Source: DATJLQ01 sp035509415 (GTDB lineage Bacteria; Pseudomonadota; Alphaproteobacteria; JACZXZ01). Taken from it: a DNA stretch of 20,898 nt. Each line of letters opens with the position of its first letter. The stretch's first letter is position 1. This document shows, one piece after another, positions 1 through 6,657 of this stretch. The DNA is taken from positions 1 to 20,898 of the forward strand of contig DATJLQ010000171.1 in NCBI GenBank assembly GCA_035509415.1, given 5' to 3'. Under the pieces are notes generated by a model that saw only the letters and a program-made list of their open reading frames with translations, did not search any database and was not told where the DNA came from. Both the position numbers and the translations under genes were made by a program.

Positions 1-1
1 T

Positions 2-142
2 GCCGAGCAGCATCGCGCCCACGAAGAGAAGGCTTCCGCCGCCGCCGAGGGTCAATGCGGCGAGGGCAGGGCCCGGGCAAAAGCCCACGAGACCCCAGCC
101 GACGCCGAACAGGATCGAGCCGAATGCCAAGCGCCGGTCGAT
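2..142 (-). pseudogene. C-terminal half of a DUF6691 (YeeE/YedE-like) membrane protein, fragment
   Basis: Read on the minus strand from about 142 down to the left edge, the frame gives IDRRLAFGSILFGVGWGLVG followed by FCPGPALAAL and then LLFVGAMLLG. The GVGWGL-GFCPGPAL pattern is the hallmark of the second half of DUF6691/YeeE-YedE sulfur-transport-like inner membrane proteins. The fragment has no start. The residues upstream in this frame are charged and do not look like the family. The N-terminal half is found on the other strand immediately next door (146-214). The piece runs off the window edge, so its true C-terminus is unseen. Family assignment is from remembered consensus; the broken state is directly visible. 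Confidence 0.6.
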
Positions 143-145
143 CGC

Positions 146-214
146 GCGAAGGTGCTCGGCTTCCTCGATTTCTTCGGCGACTGGGATCCGAGCCTGGCCC
201 TCGTCATGGCCAGC
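146..214 (+). pseudogene. N-terminal part of DUF6691 (YeeE/YedE-like) protein, inverted fragment
   Basis: The plus-strand frame starting at 146 reads AKVLGFLDFFGDWDPSLALV followed by MAS. This matches the conserved early segment of DUF6691 proteins (typically ...DPAKVLGFLD...WDPSLALVMG). Homology stops abruptly after 214 and the frame ends at a TAG at 230-232. No start codon or first transmembrane helix is present. It abuts the minus-strand C-terminal half at the palindrome CGATCG (139-144), and the middle of the protein is missing. Either a real rearranged remnant or a fold-back chimera at a contig end would look like this. Confidence 0.55.
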
Positions 215-219
215 CCGAG

Positions 220-250
220 ATTTCGTGTCTAGCGCCGGAAGGCGCGAAAT
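220..250. terminator. GNRA-capped hairpin, possible terminator
   Basis: GCGCC (232-236) pairs perfectly with GGCGC (241-245) around a GGAA tetraloop. ATTTC (220-224) can pair with GAAAT (246-250) outside a seven-base bulge. It lies between the DUF6691 fragments and the end of the dehydrogenase gene. There is no clear T-run on either side, so termination is only possible. Confidence 0.3.
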
Positions 251-321
251 GAGCCGCTAGGCGCGCGCGGCATTCGCTATTTGGAAATCCCGGTGAACGC
301 GGTGAGAAACGCGCCGGGGCG

Positions 322-1287
322 CTAGGCGACCCGGTCCTTGGGTGCCATGCCGGCGAAGAACGCATCGAGATTGTCGAGCGCGCGGAAGCCCATGGCGTCG
401 CGCGTCCCCTCGGTGGCGCTGCCGATATGGGGCATGAGAAAGGCGTTCTCGAGGGTCGCGTAGGCGGGATTGAACTTGGGCTCGCCCTCATAGACGTCGA
501 GCCCCGCCGCGCGCAGGCGGCCGGTCCGGAGTGCCGCAATCAGCGCCGCGTCGTCCACCAGATTGCCGCGCGCCGTGTTGACCACGATGGCGCCGCGTCT
601 CATGAGCCCGATGCGCCGCGCGTCGAGCCAGTGAAACGTCTCGGGCGTCGACGGCGCGTTGATCGAGAGGAAGTCGATGAGCGGCAGCATCTCGTCCGCG
701 TCGCGATGGTAGATCGCCCCGGCCTCGAGCTCGAGCGGAAGCCGCGTGCGGTTCGAGTAGTGAATCTTCATGTCGAAGCCGCGCGCGCGCCGCGCCACCG
801 CCTGGCCGATGCGACCCATGCCGAGGATGCCGAGGGACTTCCCGCTCACGTCGGCGCCGAGCATGAAGGTGGGCGTCCAGGCCTTCCAAGCACCCGTGCG
901 CAGCAGGCGCTCGTTCTCGTAGGCGCGCCGCGCGGCACCCAGCATCAAGAGGAGTGCCACGTCGGCGGTCGCGTCGCTCAGCACCTCCGGCGTGTTGGTG
1001 ACCACGATGCCGCGCGCCTTGGCGGCCGCGACGTCGATATGGTCGTAACCGACCGAGAAGGTGGCGATGATCTTGACGCTTTCCGGGAGGCGCGCGACGG
1101 GGCCGGCGCCCAGCTTCTCGCTCGAGCAGACCAAGAGCCCGGCGCAGCCTTGAGCGAGGCGGAGGACCGTGTCGGTATCGTAGATCGTGTCGTCGGCATT
1201 GAGGCGCGCGTCGTAATCGCGTACGACCCGCGCGAGGACGTTCTCCGGGAGGCGGCGGGTCACGAGGATGAGGGGTTTTTCGGCCAA
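322..1287 (-). CDS. D-2-hydroxyacid dehydrogenase (glyoxylate/hydroxypyruvate reductase type)
   Basis: A 321-residue NAD(P)-dependent D-2-hydroxyacid dehydrogenase, of normal length for the GhrB/GyaR group that reduces glyoxylate or hydroxypyruvate in the cytoplasm. The Rossmann motif LGILGMGRIG puts GxGxxG at residues 156-161. The second signature ends NTARGNLVD with catalytic Arg240. Glu269 (GEP) and His287 (MPHIGSAT) complete the Arg-Glu-His triad. The start is a TTG: no in-frame ATG or GTG occurs between it and an upstream stop, the next Met is only near residue 142, and the family's usual opening (LILVTRRLP) follows immediately. A weak AAGAAAG precedes it. It is divergent from eipB across 182 bases. 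The exact substrate cannot be told from sequence; GhrB-like is a family-level inference. Confidence 0.9.
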   Translation of the reverse strand: MAEKPLILVTRRLPENVLARVVRDYDARLNADDTIYDTDTVLRLAQGCAGLLVCSSEKLGAGPVARLPESVKIIATFSVGYDHIDVAAAKARGIVVTNTPEVLSDATADVALLLMLGAARRAYENERLLRTGAWKAWTPTFMLGADVSGKSLGILGMGRIGQAVARRARGFDMKIHYSNRTRLPLELEAGAIYHRDADEMLPLIDFLSINAPSTPETFHWLDARRIGLMRRGAIVVNTARGNLVDDAALIAALRTGRLRAAGLDVYEGEPKFNPAYATLENAFLMPHIGSATEGTRDAMGFRALDNLDAFFAGMAPKDRVA

Positions 1288-1469
1288 GGCGAGGGCTTTC
1301 TTCGGGCGCTTCGGGATCGCGGGGCCGCGCCCCGAGGGGCGGGCGCCAGAGACGCGGCAAACGAGCCGCGCGGGGCCATTCTATCTTCGTTCGGCGAAGC
1401 ATGCCATAATCGAGCCGTGCGCGGCGGCCTTGCCGGTCCTTAGCGCTTCCTGGCGGCTGACCGAGACCC

Positions 1470-2327
1470 ATGCTCGTCCCAAGATCCCGCTTCTCCCGAC
1501 CGCCCGCGCTCGCGCTAGTGCTAGTGCGGTCGCTCTTGCGCCCAGCCCTGGCCCTGGCGGCGCTCGCGCTCCTCGGCGCGGTGCCGGCGCGCGCGATCGA
1601 GCTCATTCCTCATCGCGCCTTCTATCGCCTCCATCTCGATTTGAGCGAGGGCGGCCCGTCGGACGTGGTCTCGGCCGACGGCGGCATGGCGATCGAGGTG
1701 CGCGAGACCTGCGACGGCTGGATCACCAACCAGCGCCTCCTGCTCTCGGTCTCGCGCGGCGACGACGAGCCGGTGGTGAGCGACAATAATTTCACGAGCT
1801 GGGAGTCGAAGGACGGGCTGAGCTACCGATTCAACGTGCGCGACAAGATCAACGACGACGTGAGCGACGCGCTCGACGGCAATGCGCATCTCGACAAGAT
1901 CGGCGGCGCCGGCCTCGCGAGCTTCACCGCGCCCAAGCGCAAGGACGTGGCGCTGCCGCGCGGGACCCTGTTCCCGACCGCGCAGGTGGCGCGTCTCCTG
2001 GAGGCGGCCGAGGGCGGCTCCCATCTTTTCGTGCGCGGCGTGTTCGACGGCACCGCGATCGAGGGGCCCGATCTCGTGAGCGTGGCGATCGGCCGCGCCG
2101 TGCCGCTCGCGTCGCTTCCGGTCCTCGAGGCGTTTCGCGGCCACCGCACTTGGCCCATGCGTTGGGCCTTTTTCCCCGCGGGCGACGATTCGCCGCTGCC
2201 CGATTACGAGCTCTCGGTGCGCATGCTCGACAATGGCGTCGTGGTGGCGCTTGGCCTCATCTACGAGGATTTCCGGGTGAGCGGCACGATCGACCGCTTC
2301 ATCCCTCTCGAGCGCCCGAAATGTTGA
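1470..2327 (+). CDS. eipB: EipB-like periplasmic envelope integrity protein (DUF1849)
   Basis: A 285-residue secreted protein of the DUF1849/EipB family, described in Brucella as a periplasmic beta-spiral protein needed for envelope integrity. A long hydrophobic N-terminus (about residues 11-40) ends in a likely signal peptidase site near ARA-IE (42/43). The mature part opens with LIPHRAFYRLHL, typical of the family, followed by SADGGMAIEVRETCDGW and the NNFTSWESKDGLSYRFNVRD block. Two cysteines characteristic of the family, here Cys81 in CDG and Cys285 as the final residue, would form the conserved disulfide. It stands alone, divergent from the dehydrogenase, and ends 7 bases from the end of dinB, facing it. 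Upstream is a CTTCG-TTCGG-CGAAG hairpin (1385-1399) just before a CATAAT -10-like hexamer (1405-1410) with no good -35. Confidence 0.85.
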   Translation: MLVPRSRFSRPPALALVLVRSLLRPALALAALALLGAVPARAIELIPHRAFYRLHLDLSEGGPSDVVSADGGMAIEVRETCDGWITNQRLLLSVSRGDDEPVVSDNNFTSWESKDGLSYRFNVRDKINDDVSDALDGNAHLDKIGGAGLASFTAPKRKDVALPRGTLFPTAQVARLLEAAEGGSHLFVRGVFDGTAIEGPDLVSVAIGRAVPLASLPVLEAFRGHRTWPMRWAFFPAGDDSPLPDYELSVRMLDNGVVVALGLIYEDFRVSGTIDRFIPLERPKC

Positions 2328-2334
2328 GCGCCGC

Positions 2335-3648
2335 CTAGGGCACGCGCGGCTTTCCCTTCGGCTTCGGCTTCGGCGCCGGCGACCGCGCGGGCGCGAAGCC
2401 GCGTCCCTTGGCGATCGCGTCCGCCCCGAGCTTCGCGCGTACCTCGTCGATCGCGCGCTCGACCTTGGCGCGGCGGGTGGCGCCGGGATCGAGGAGATCG
2501 GGCGGGTCGGCTTCGGCCGCGGGGCCTAGGCCCGAGGCGCCGATGCCGATGAGGCGGTAGCGCTGCGCCCCCGTCTCGGGGCGCAGAAGCTCCACACCCG
2601 TGCGATAAAGCGTCTCCGCGAGCTGGGTCGGCTCGGCGAGGGTGCGCGCACGGGTGAGGAGCTGGAAATCGGCGCGCTTCAACTTGAGCGTCACCGTGCG
2701 CGCGGCGAGCTCGGCGCGCTTCAGGCGCGTTGCCACCGTCTCGCAAGCGGGCCAGAGCTCGGCCTCGAGGGACGCGAGCGCCGAGAGATCCTCGTCGAAC
2801 GTGGTCTCGGCCGAGATGCTCTTGGTCTCGCCCTCGGGCTCGACCGGCCGATCGTCCTCGCCGCGCGCGAAACGCACGAGGCGCCGTCCGATGGAGCCGT
2901 AGCGCGCGACGAATTCCCGCTCGTCGCCCGCCGCGAGTTGGCCGATGGTCCGGATCCCGTCCGCGTCGAGGCGGCGCTTCAAGGCCGGACCCACGCCCCA
3001 GATGAGGCTCGCGGGCTTGGGCGCGAGGAGTGCTTGCGCCTCGGCGCGTCCCACGACCGAGAAGCCGCGCGGCTTGTCGAAGTCGGAGGCGAGCTTGGCG
3101 AGGAACTTGTTGTAGCTGAGTCCGATCGAGACGGTGATGCGGATTTCGTCCTCGATGCGGCGCGCAAGGCGCGCGAGCGTCTGCGCCGCCGAGCCGTGAT
3201 GGAGGCGCTCAGTGCCCGCGAGGTCGAGGAACGCCTCGTCGATCGAGACCGGCTCGACCAGCGGCGTCGTCTCGAGCATGAGGGCCCGCACCGCGCGCCC
3301 AGCAACGCGGTATTTCCGCATGTCGGGCGCGATCACGACCGCGTCGGGGCACAGCTTCAAGGCCTTGAACATGGGCATGGCCGAGCGCACACCGTAGGTG
3401 CGCGCGACGTAGCACGCGGCGGCGACCACGCCGCGTCGGCCGCCGCCGACCAGGACCGGCTTGTCGCGAAGCCGCGGATCGTCGCGCTTCTCGATGCTCG
3501 CATAGAAGGCGTCGCAGTCGATATGCGCGATCGCGAGCCGGTCGAGCTCCGGGTGCGCCACGAGCCGCGGCGAGCCGCAGCGAGCGCAATGGCGCGGGCG
3601 CCGGTCGCCCGGGAAAAGCGTCGCGCAATCGCGGCAGAGGGCGCTCAT
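2335..3648 (-). CDS. dinB: DNA polymerase IV (Y-family translesion polymerase) with N-terminal zinc-finger-like extension
   Basis: A 437-residue Y-family polymerase for translesion synthesis. The catalytic motif HIDCDAFYAS places the first metal-binding Asp at residue 44, and SIDEAFLDL gives Asp137/Glu138. LSYNKFLAKLASDFDKP and IWGVGP (helix-hairpin-helix) follow, then the little-finger domain from about residue 270. A Cys4 cluster (C5, C8, C21, C24) precedes the polymerase core; I recall this zinc-ribbon-like extension from alphaproteobacterial DinB proteins. The C-terminus is a Pro/Lys tail (PAPKPKPKGKPRVP), and I see no clear C-terminal beta-clamp motif. The ATG overlaps the mak stop by four bases (ATGA), indicating translational coupling. 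The open frame continues upstream of this ATG inside mak, but that part is only a shadow. Confidence 0.95.
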   Translation of the reverse strand: MSALCRDCATLFPGDRRPRHCARCGSPRLVAHPELDRLAIAHIDCDAFYASIEKRDDPRLRDKPVLVGGGRRGVVAAACYVARTYGVRSAMPMFKALKLCPDAVVIAPDMRKYRVAGRAVRALMLETTPLVEPVSIDEAFLDLAGTERLHHGSAAQTLARLARRIEDEIRITVSIGLSYNKFLAKLASDFDKPRGFSVVGRAEAQALLAPKPASLIWGVGPALKRRLDADGIRTIGQLAAGDEREFVARYGSIGRRLVRFARGEDDRPVEPEGETKSISAETTFDEDLSALASLEAELWPACETVATRLKRAELAARTVTLKLKRADFQLLTRARTLAEPTQLAETLYRTGVELLRPETGAQRYRLIGIGASGLGPAAEADPPDLLDPGATRRAKVERAIDEVRAKLGADAIAKGRGFAPARSPAPKPKPKGKPRVP

Positions 3649-4574
3649 GGCGCTTGAGGCGCGTTGGCGTCCGATGCGTCGGCCGGCCACAGCCACGCGG
3701 CACCCCGCACGCCGCTCGCATCGCCATGCAGGGGCGGCAGAAGGCGCGTGGCGATTCGGTCCGAGAAGACGTAGGGCGCCCAAAGGCGCGGCACGTTGAC
3801 GTAGAGGCGCTCGATCAGCGAGAGGCCGCCGCCGAGGACGATCGCGTCCGGGTCGAGCAAGTTGATCACGGACGCGAGGGCGCGCGCGAGCCGCTCCTCG
3901 TAGCGCGCGAGGGTCGCCTCGGCGCGCGCGTCGCCGGCTCCCGCGCGGCGCGCGATTTCGTCCGCCTCGAGGCGCTCGCCGGTTGCTTCCACATGGTCGC
4001 GCGCGAGTGCCGGACCCGAGAGGAAGCTCTCGATGCAGCCATGGCGGCCGCAATAGCAGAGCGGCCCCGGCCGCTCCTCGTCGCGCGGCCAGGGGAGGGG
4101 ATTGTGGCCCCATTCGCCCGCGATCGCGTTGGCACCCACAAGCACGCGGCGCGCGATCGCGATGCCGCCGCCGACGCCGGTCCCGAGAATGACGCCGAAC
4201 ACGCTCTCCGCACCCGCCCCAGCACCGTCGACCGATTCGCTGAGCGCGAAGCAGTTGGCGTCGTTCGCGACGCGCACGGGCCGGCCGAGCAGTTTCTCGA
4301 GGTCGCGGTCGAGCGCGTGGCCGATGAGGCAGGTCGAGTTCGCGTTCTTGATCAGGCCGGTCGCGGGCGAGATCGCACCCGGCGTGCCGAGCCCGATGGT
4401 GCCGCGCGCGCCGGTTGCATGCTCGATCTCGGCGACCAGCGTCGCGATCGCGCTCAAGGTTGCGCCGTAATCGCCCGCGGGCGTCGCGATGCGGCGGCGC
4501 AAAATCTCGCGACCCCCGGCGTCGAGTGCCAGGGCCTCGATCTTGCTCCCGCCGAGGTCGATGCCGATGCGCAT
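3645..4574 (-). CDS. mak: ROK-family fructokinase (Mak-like)
   Basis: A 309-residue sugar kinase of the ROK family, closest in motif pattern to E. coli Mak (fructokinase, EC 2.7.1.4), which phosphorylates hexoses with ATP in the cytoplasm. The N-terminal phosphate loop is IDLGGSKIE (5-13). VANDANCFALSE contains the catalytic Asp105. GTGVGGGIA (131-139) is the second phosphate-binding loop. GEWGHNPLPW with His157, together with CYCGRHGCIE (Cys173, 175, 180), forms the ROK structural zinc site. GLIKNANSTCL resembles Mak's GVVKNANSTWL. It overlaps dinB by ATGA. GAGG lies only four bases before the ATG, partly inside a hairpin (4576-4595). Substrate specificity (fructose, glucose, mannose or an amino sugar) is inferred from similarity only. 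Confidence 0.88.
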   Translation of the reverse strand: MRIGIDLGGSKIEALALDAGGREILRRRIATPAGDYGATLSAIATLVAEIEHATGARGTIGLGTPGAISPATGLIKNANSTCLIGHALDRDLEKLLGRPVRVANDANCFALSESVDGAGAGAESVFGVILGTGVGGGIAIARRVLVGANAIAGEWGHNPLPWPRDEERPGPLCYCGRHGCIESFLSGPALARDHVEATGERLEADEIARRAGAGDARAEATLARYEERLARALASVINLLDPDAIVLGGGLSLIERLYVNVPRLWAPYVFSDRIATRLLPPLHGDASGVRGAAWLWPADASDANAPQAP

Positions 4575-4575
4575 G

Positions 4576-4595
4576 TTGCCTCAAGGTTTAGGCAA
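4576..4595 (-). promoter_or_regulatory. Hairpin covering the mak ribosome binding site
   Basis: On the minus strand TTGCCT (4595-4590) pairs perfectly with AGGCAA (4581-4576) around an eight-base loop. The 3' arm contains most of the Shine-Dalgarno GAGG, and the ATG follows two bases after the 5' edge of the hairpin on the plus strand. Folding would hide the ribosome binding site, so mak-dinB translation might be damped. The pairing is seen; the regulatory role is inferred. Confidence 0.3.
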
Positions 4596-4767
4596 TCGGG
4601 GGCCTTGCAAGAAGGCAAAAATCTACCAATATTCGCGGCCCGCGCCGAGCCAAGCTCTAGCTTCCAGAAGGCCGCTCAGGGCGTTATGCTGCGCGGTCGA
4701 GCCGAATCCGGCGCATGCCCGTGGGGGGCAAGCGGCGGCGGCGGGGGTGTCCGAAGGATAAGGCAAG

Positions 4768-5133
4768 ATGGCGAAGACCGTCCTGATCGTCGAGGACAAC
4801 GAGCTGAATATGAAGCTCTTCAACGATCTCCTGGTGGCGTACGGGTACAAGACGATCCAGACCAGCGACGGCATGGAGGCGCTCAAGCTCGCGCGCCAGC
4901 ACAAGCCGGACCTGATCATCATGGACATCCAGCTGCCCGAGGTGTCGGGGCTCGAGATCACCAAGTGGATCAAGGAGGACGACAATCTGAAGGCGATCCC
5001 GGTCGTGGCGGTGACCGCGTTCGCAATGAAGGGCGACGAGGAGCGCATCCGACGCGGCGGCTGCGAGGCCTATATCGCGAAGCCGATTTCGGTCCAGAAA
5101 TTCATTGAAACGGTGAAGAGTTTCCTCCAATAG
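4768..5133 (+). CDS. divK: Single-domain response regulator DivK
   Basis: A 121-residue stand-alone receiver domain, near-collinear with Caulobacter DivK, the essential cell-polarity/cell-cycle regulator phosphorylated by PleC/DivJ-type kinases. Acidic pocket residues Glu9/Asp10, phospho-acceptor Asp53 (IIMDIQLPE), Thr83 (AVTAFAMKGDEERI) and Lys105 (AYIAKPIS) are all present. The signatures NELNMKLFNDLL, GLEITKWIKEDD and RIRRGGCEAYI are DivK-specific rather than CheY-like. It has no output domain, as expected. A purine-rich AAGGATAAGGCAAG precedes the ATG. pleD follows after 45 bases, the conserved alphaproteobacterial order, and the two are probably co-transcribed. The gene diverges from mak. 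Confidence 0.97.
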   Translation: MAKTVLIVEDNELNMKLFNDLLVAYGYKTIQTSDGMEALKLARQHKPDLIIMDIQLPEVSGLEITKWIKEDDNLKAIPVVAVTAFAMKGDEERIRRGGCEAYIAKPISVQKFIETVKSFLQ

Positions 5134-5178
5134 CGGCGTCTTTCGCGACTTTGTAAATTTGACGATGGGCGGGGACGA

Positions 5179-6585
5179 ATGTCGGCACGCGTGCTCGTGG
5201 TCGACGACAACATCGCGAACGTCAAGCTGCTCGAGGCCAAGCTCTCGAGCGAGTATTTCGACGTGCTCACGGCGCTCAGCGGCCGCCAGGCGCTCGACAT
5301 CGTGCGCAAGACCTCGCCCGACATCGTGCTGCTCGACGTGATGATGCCGGAGATGGACGGCTTCGAGGTGTGCCGCCGCATCAAAGCCGATCCCAAGACC
5401 GCGCACATCCCCGTGGTGATGGTGACAGCACTCTCGGACGTCGAGGACCGGGTGCGCGGGCTCGAGGCGGGCGCGGACGATTTCCTCACCAAGCCCGGGA
5501 AGGACATCGCCCTCTACGCGCGCGTGCGCTCGCTCGCGCGCCTCAAGATGCTGACCGACGAATGGCGCCTGCGTGCCGCCACCGGCGAGCAGCTGGGCGC
5601 CTTGGACGACACCGCGGTGCACGAGATCAGCGCCGCCCAGGGCCTGGTTCTCCTGGTCGACGACAATCCCAACAACCAGCGCCGCATCGCCCAGGCGCTC
5701 AGCGACGCGGGCCACAACCTCAAGACCACCGCCTTGCCCGAGGAGGCGATGCGCCTCGCGATCGAGAGCGATTTCGACCTCATCATCGTCAATCTGCATC
5801 TCGCGGGCTTCGACGGTCTCAGGCTGTGCTCCCAGTTCCGCTCCCAGGAATTCACGCGCCAGACGCCGATCCTGCTGCTCATCGAGAGCGAGGACACGGT
5901 GCGCCTCGCCAAGGGGCTCGAGCTCGGCATCAACGACTATCTGGTCGAGCCGATCGACCGCAACGAATTGCTCGCGCGCAGCCACAGCCAGATCCGGCGC
6001 AAGCGCTTCCAGGACAGCCTGCGCGCCAATTTCCAGCGCAGCATGTCGTTGGTGCTGACCGATAGCCTCACCGGCCTCTACAACCGGCGCTACCTCGAGG
6101 CGCATCTCGGCACGCTCATGCAGCGCGTGCTGCGCGGCGGCCGGCCGTTCGCGCTGCTCGTGATCGACATCGACCATTTCAAGCAGGTGAACGACGTCCA
6201 CGGCCACGCGGCGGGCGACGAGGTGCTGCGCGAGCTGAGCCACCGGCTCGTGCACAGCGTGCGAAATTTCGATCTGGTCGCGCGCATGGGCGGGGAGGAG
6301 TTCGTCGTCATCATGCCCGACGCGTCGAACGAGGTGATGGCCGCGGTCGCCGAGCGCCTGTGCCAGCGCGTGGCGCGTCAGCCGTTCCAGCTCACCGAGC
6401 CGGCGCGCGAGATCGAGGTCACGGTCAGTATCGGCTGCGCCGCCGCCTCGAGCGAGGACGAGCGGCCCGACGCGCTCCTGAAGCGCGCCGACGAGGCGCT
6501 CTATCGCGCGAAGCGCAGCGGGCGCAACCGGGTCGAGATCGCGGAGGCACCCGCCGCGGGGGCCGCGACCTCGGCGAGTGCCTGA
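5179..6585 (+). CDS. pleD: PleD response regulator, diguanylate cyclase (REC-REC-GGDEF)
   Basis: A 468-residue two-receiver diguanylate cyclase that makes c-di-GMP when phosphorylated. REC1 (1-120) has Asp9/Asp10, acceptor Asp53, Thr83 and Lys105. REC2 (about 155-275) is the dimerisation adaptor; its acceptor position is Asn205 (IIVNLHLAG), so it cannot be phosphorylated there. The GGDEF domain (about 290-455) has DSLTGLYNRRYLE, metal ligand Asp330 in VIDIDHFKQVND, and active-site GGEEF at 371-375. The inhibitory I-site RxxD is present as RNFD (362-365), implying product feedback inhibition. The C-terminal Ala-rich tail is probably disordered. GGGGACGA just before the ATG acts as ribosome binding site. 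It sits downstream of divK, which in the established pathway modulates the same polarity system. Confidence 0.97.
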   Translation: MSARVLVVDDNIANVKLLEAKLSSEYFDVLTALSGRQALDIVRKTSPDIVLLDVMMPEMDGFEVCRRIKADPKTAHIPVVMVTALSDVEDRVRGLEAGADDFLTKPGKDIALYARVRSLARLKMLTDEWRLRAATGEQLGALDDTAVHEISAAQGLVLLVDDNPNNQRRIAQALSDAGHNLKTTALPEEAMRLAIESDFDLIIVNLHLAGFDGLRLCSQFRSQEFTRQTPILLLIESEDTVRLAKGLELGINDYLVEPIDRNELLARSHSQIRRKRFQDSLRANFQRSMSLVLTDSLTGLYNRRYLEAHLGTLMQRVLRGGRPFALLVIDIDHFKQVNDVHGHAAGDEVLRELSHRLVHSVRNFDLVARMGGEEFVVIMPDASNEVMAAVAERLCQRVARQPFQLTEPAREIEVTVSIGCAAASSEDERPDALLKRADEALYRAKRSGRNRVEIAEAPAAGAATSASA

Positions 6586-6657
6586 GCCGACTTCCCCCCT
6601 CGAGCCGGCCTTCGCGGTGCGGGAGATCGCCTGTTCGCCTCGAGGCGCCGTTCGCTT

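Noticed and set aside
3649..4584. Upstream in-frame extension of dinB covering all of mak
   Set aside because: The translation there is Arg-rich shadow sequence; the MSALCRDC start at 3648 matches the family and overlaps the mak stop as ATGA.
6636..6647. Perfect palindromes CGCCTCGAGGCG (6636-6647) and CGGCTCGAGCCG (9311-9322) as operators
   Set aside because: CTCGAG is very common throughout this window because CTC-GAG codons are frequent, and neither site lies at a promoter.
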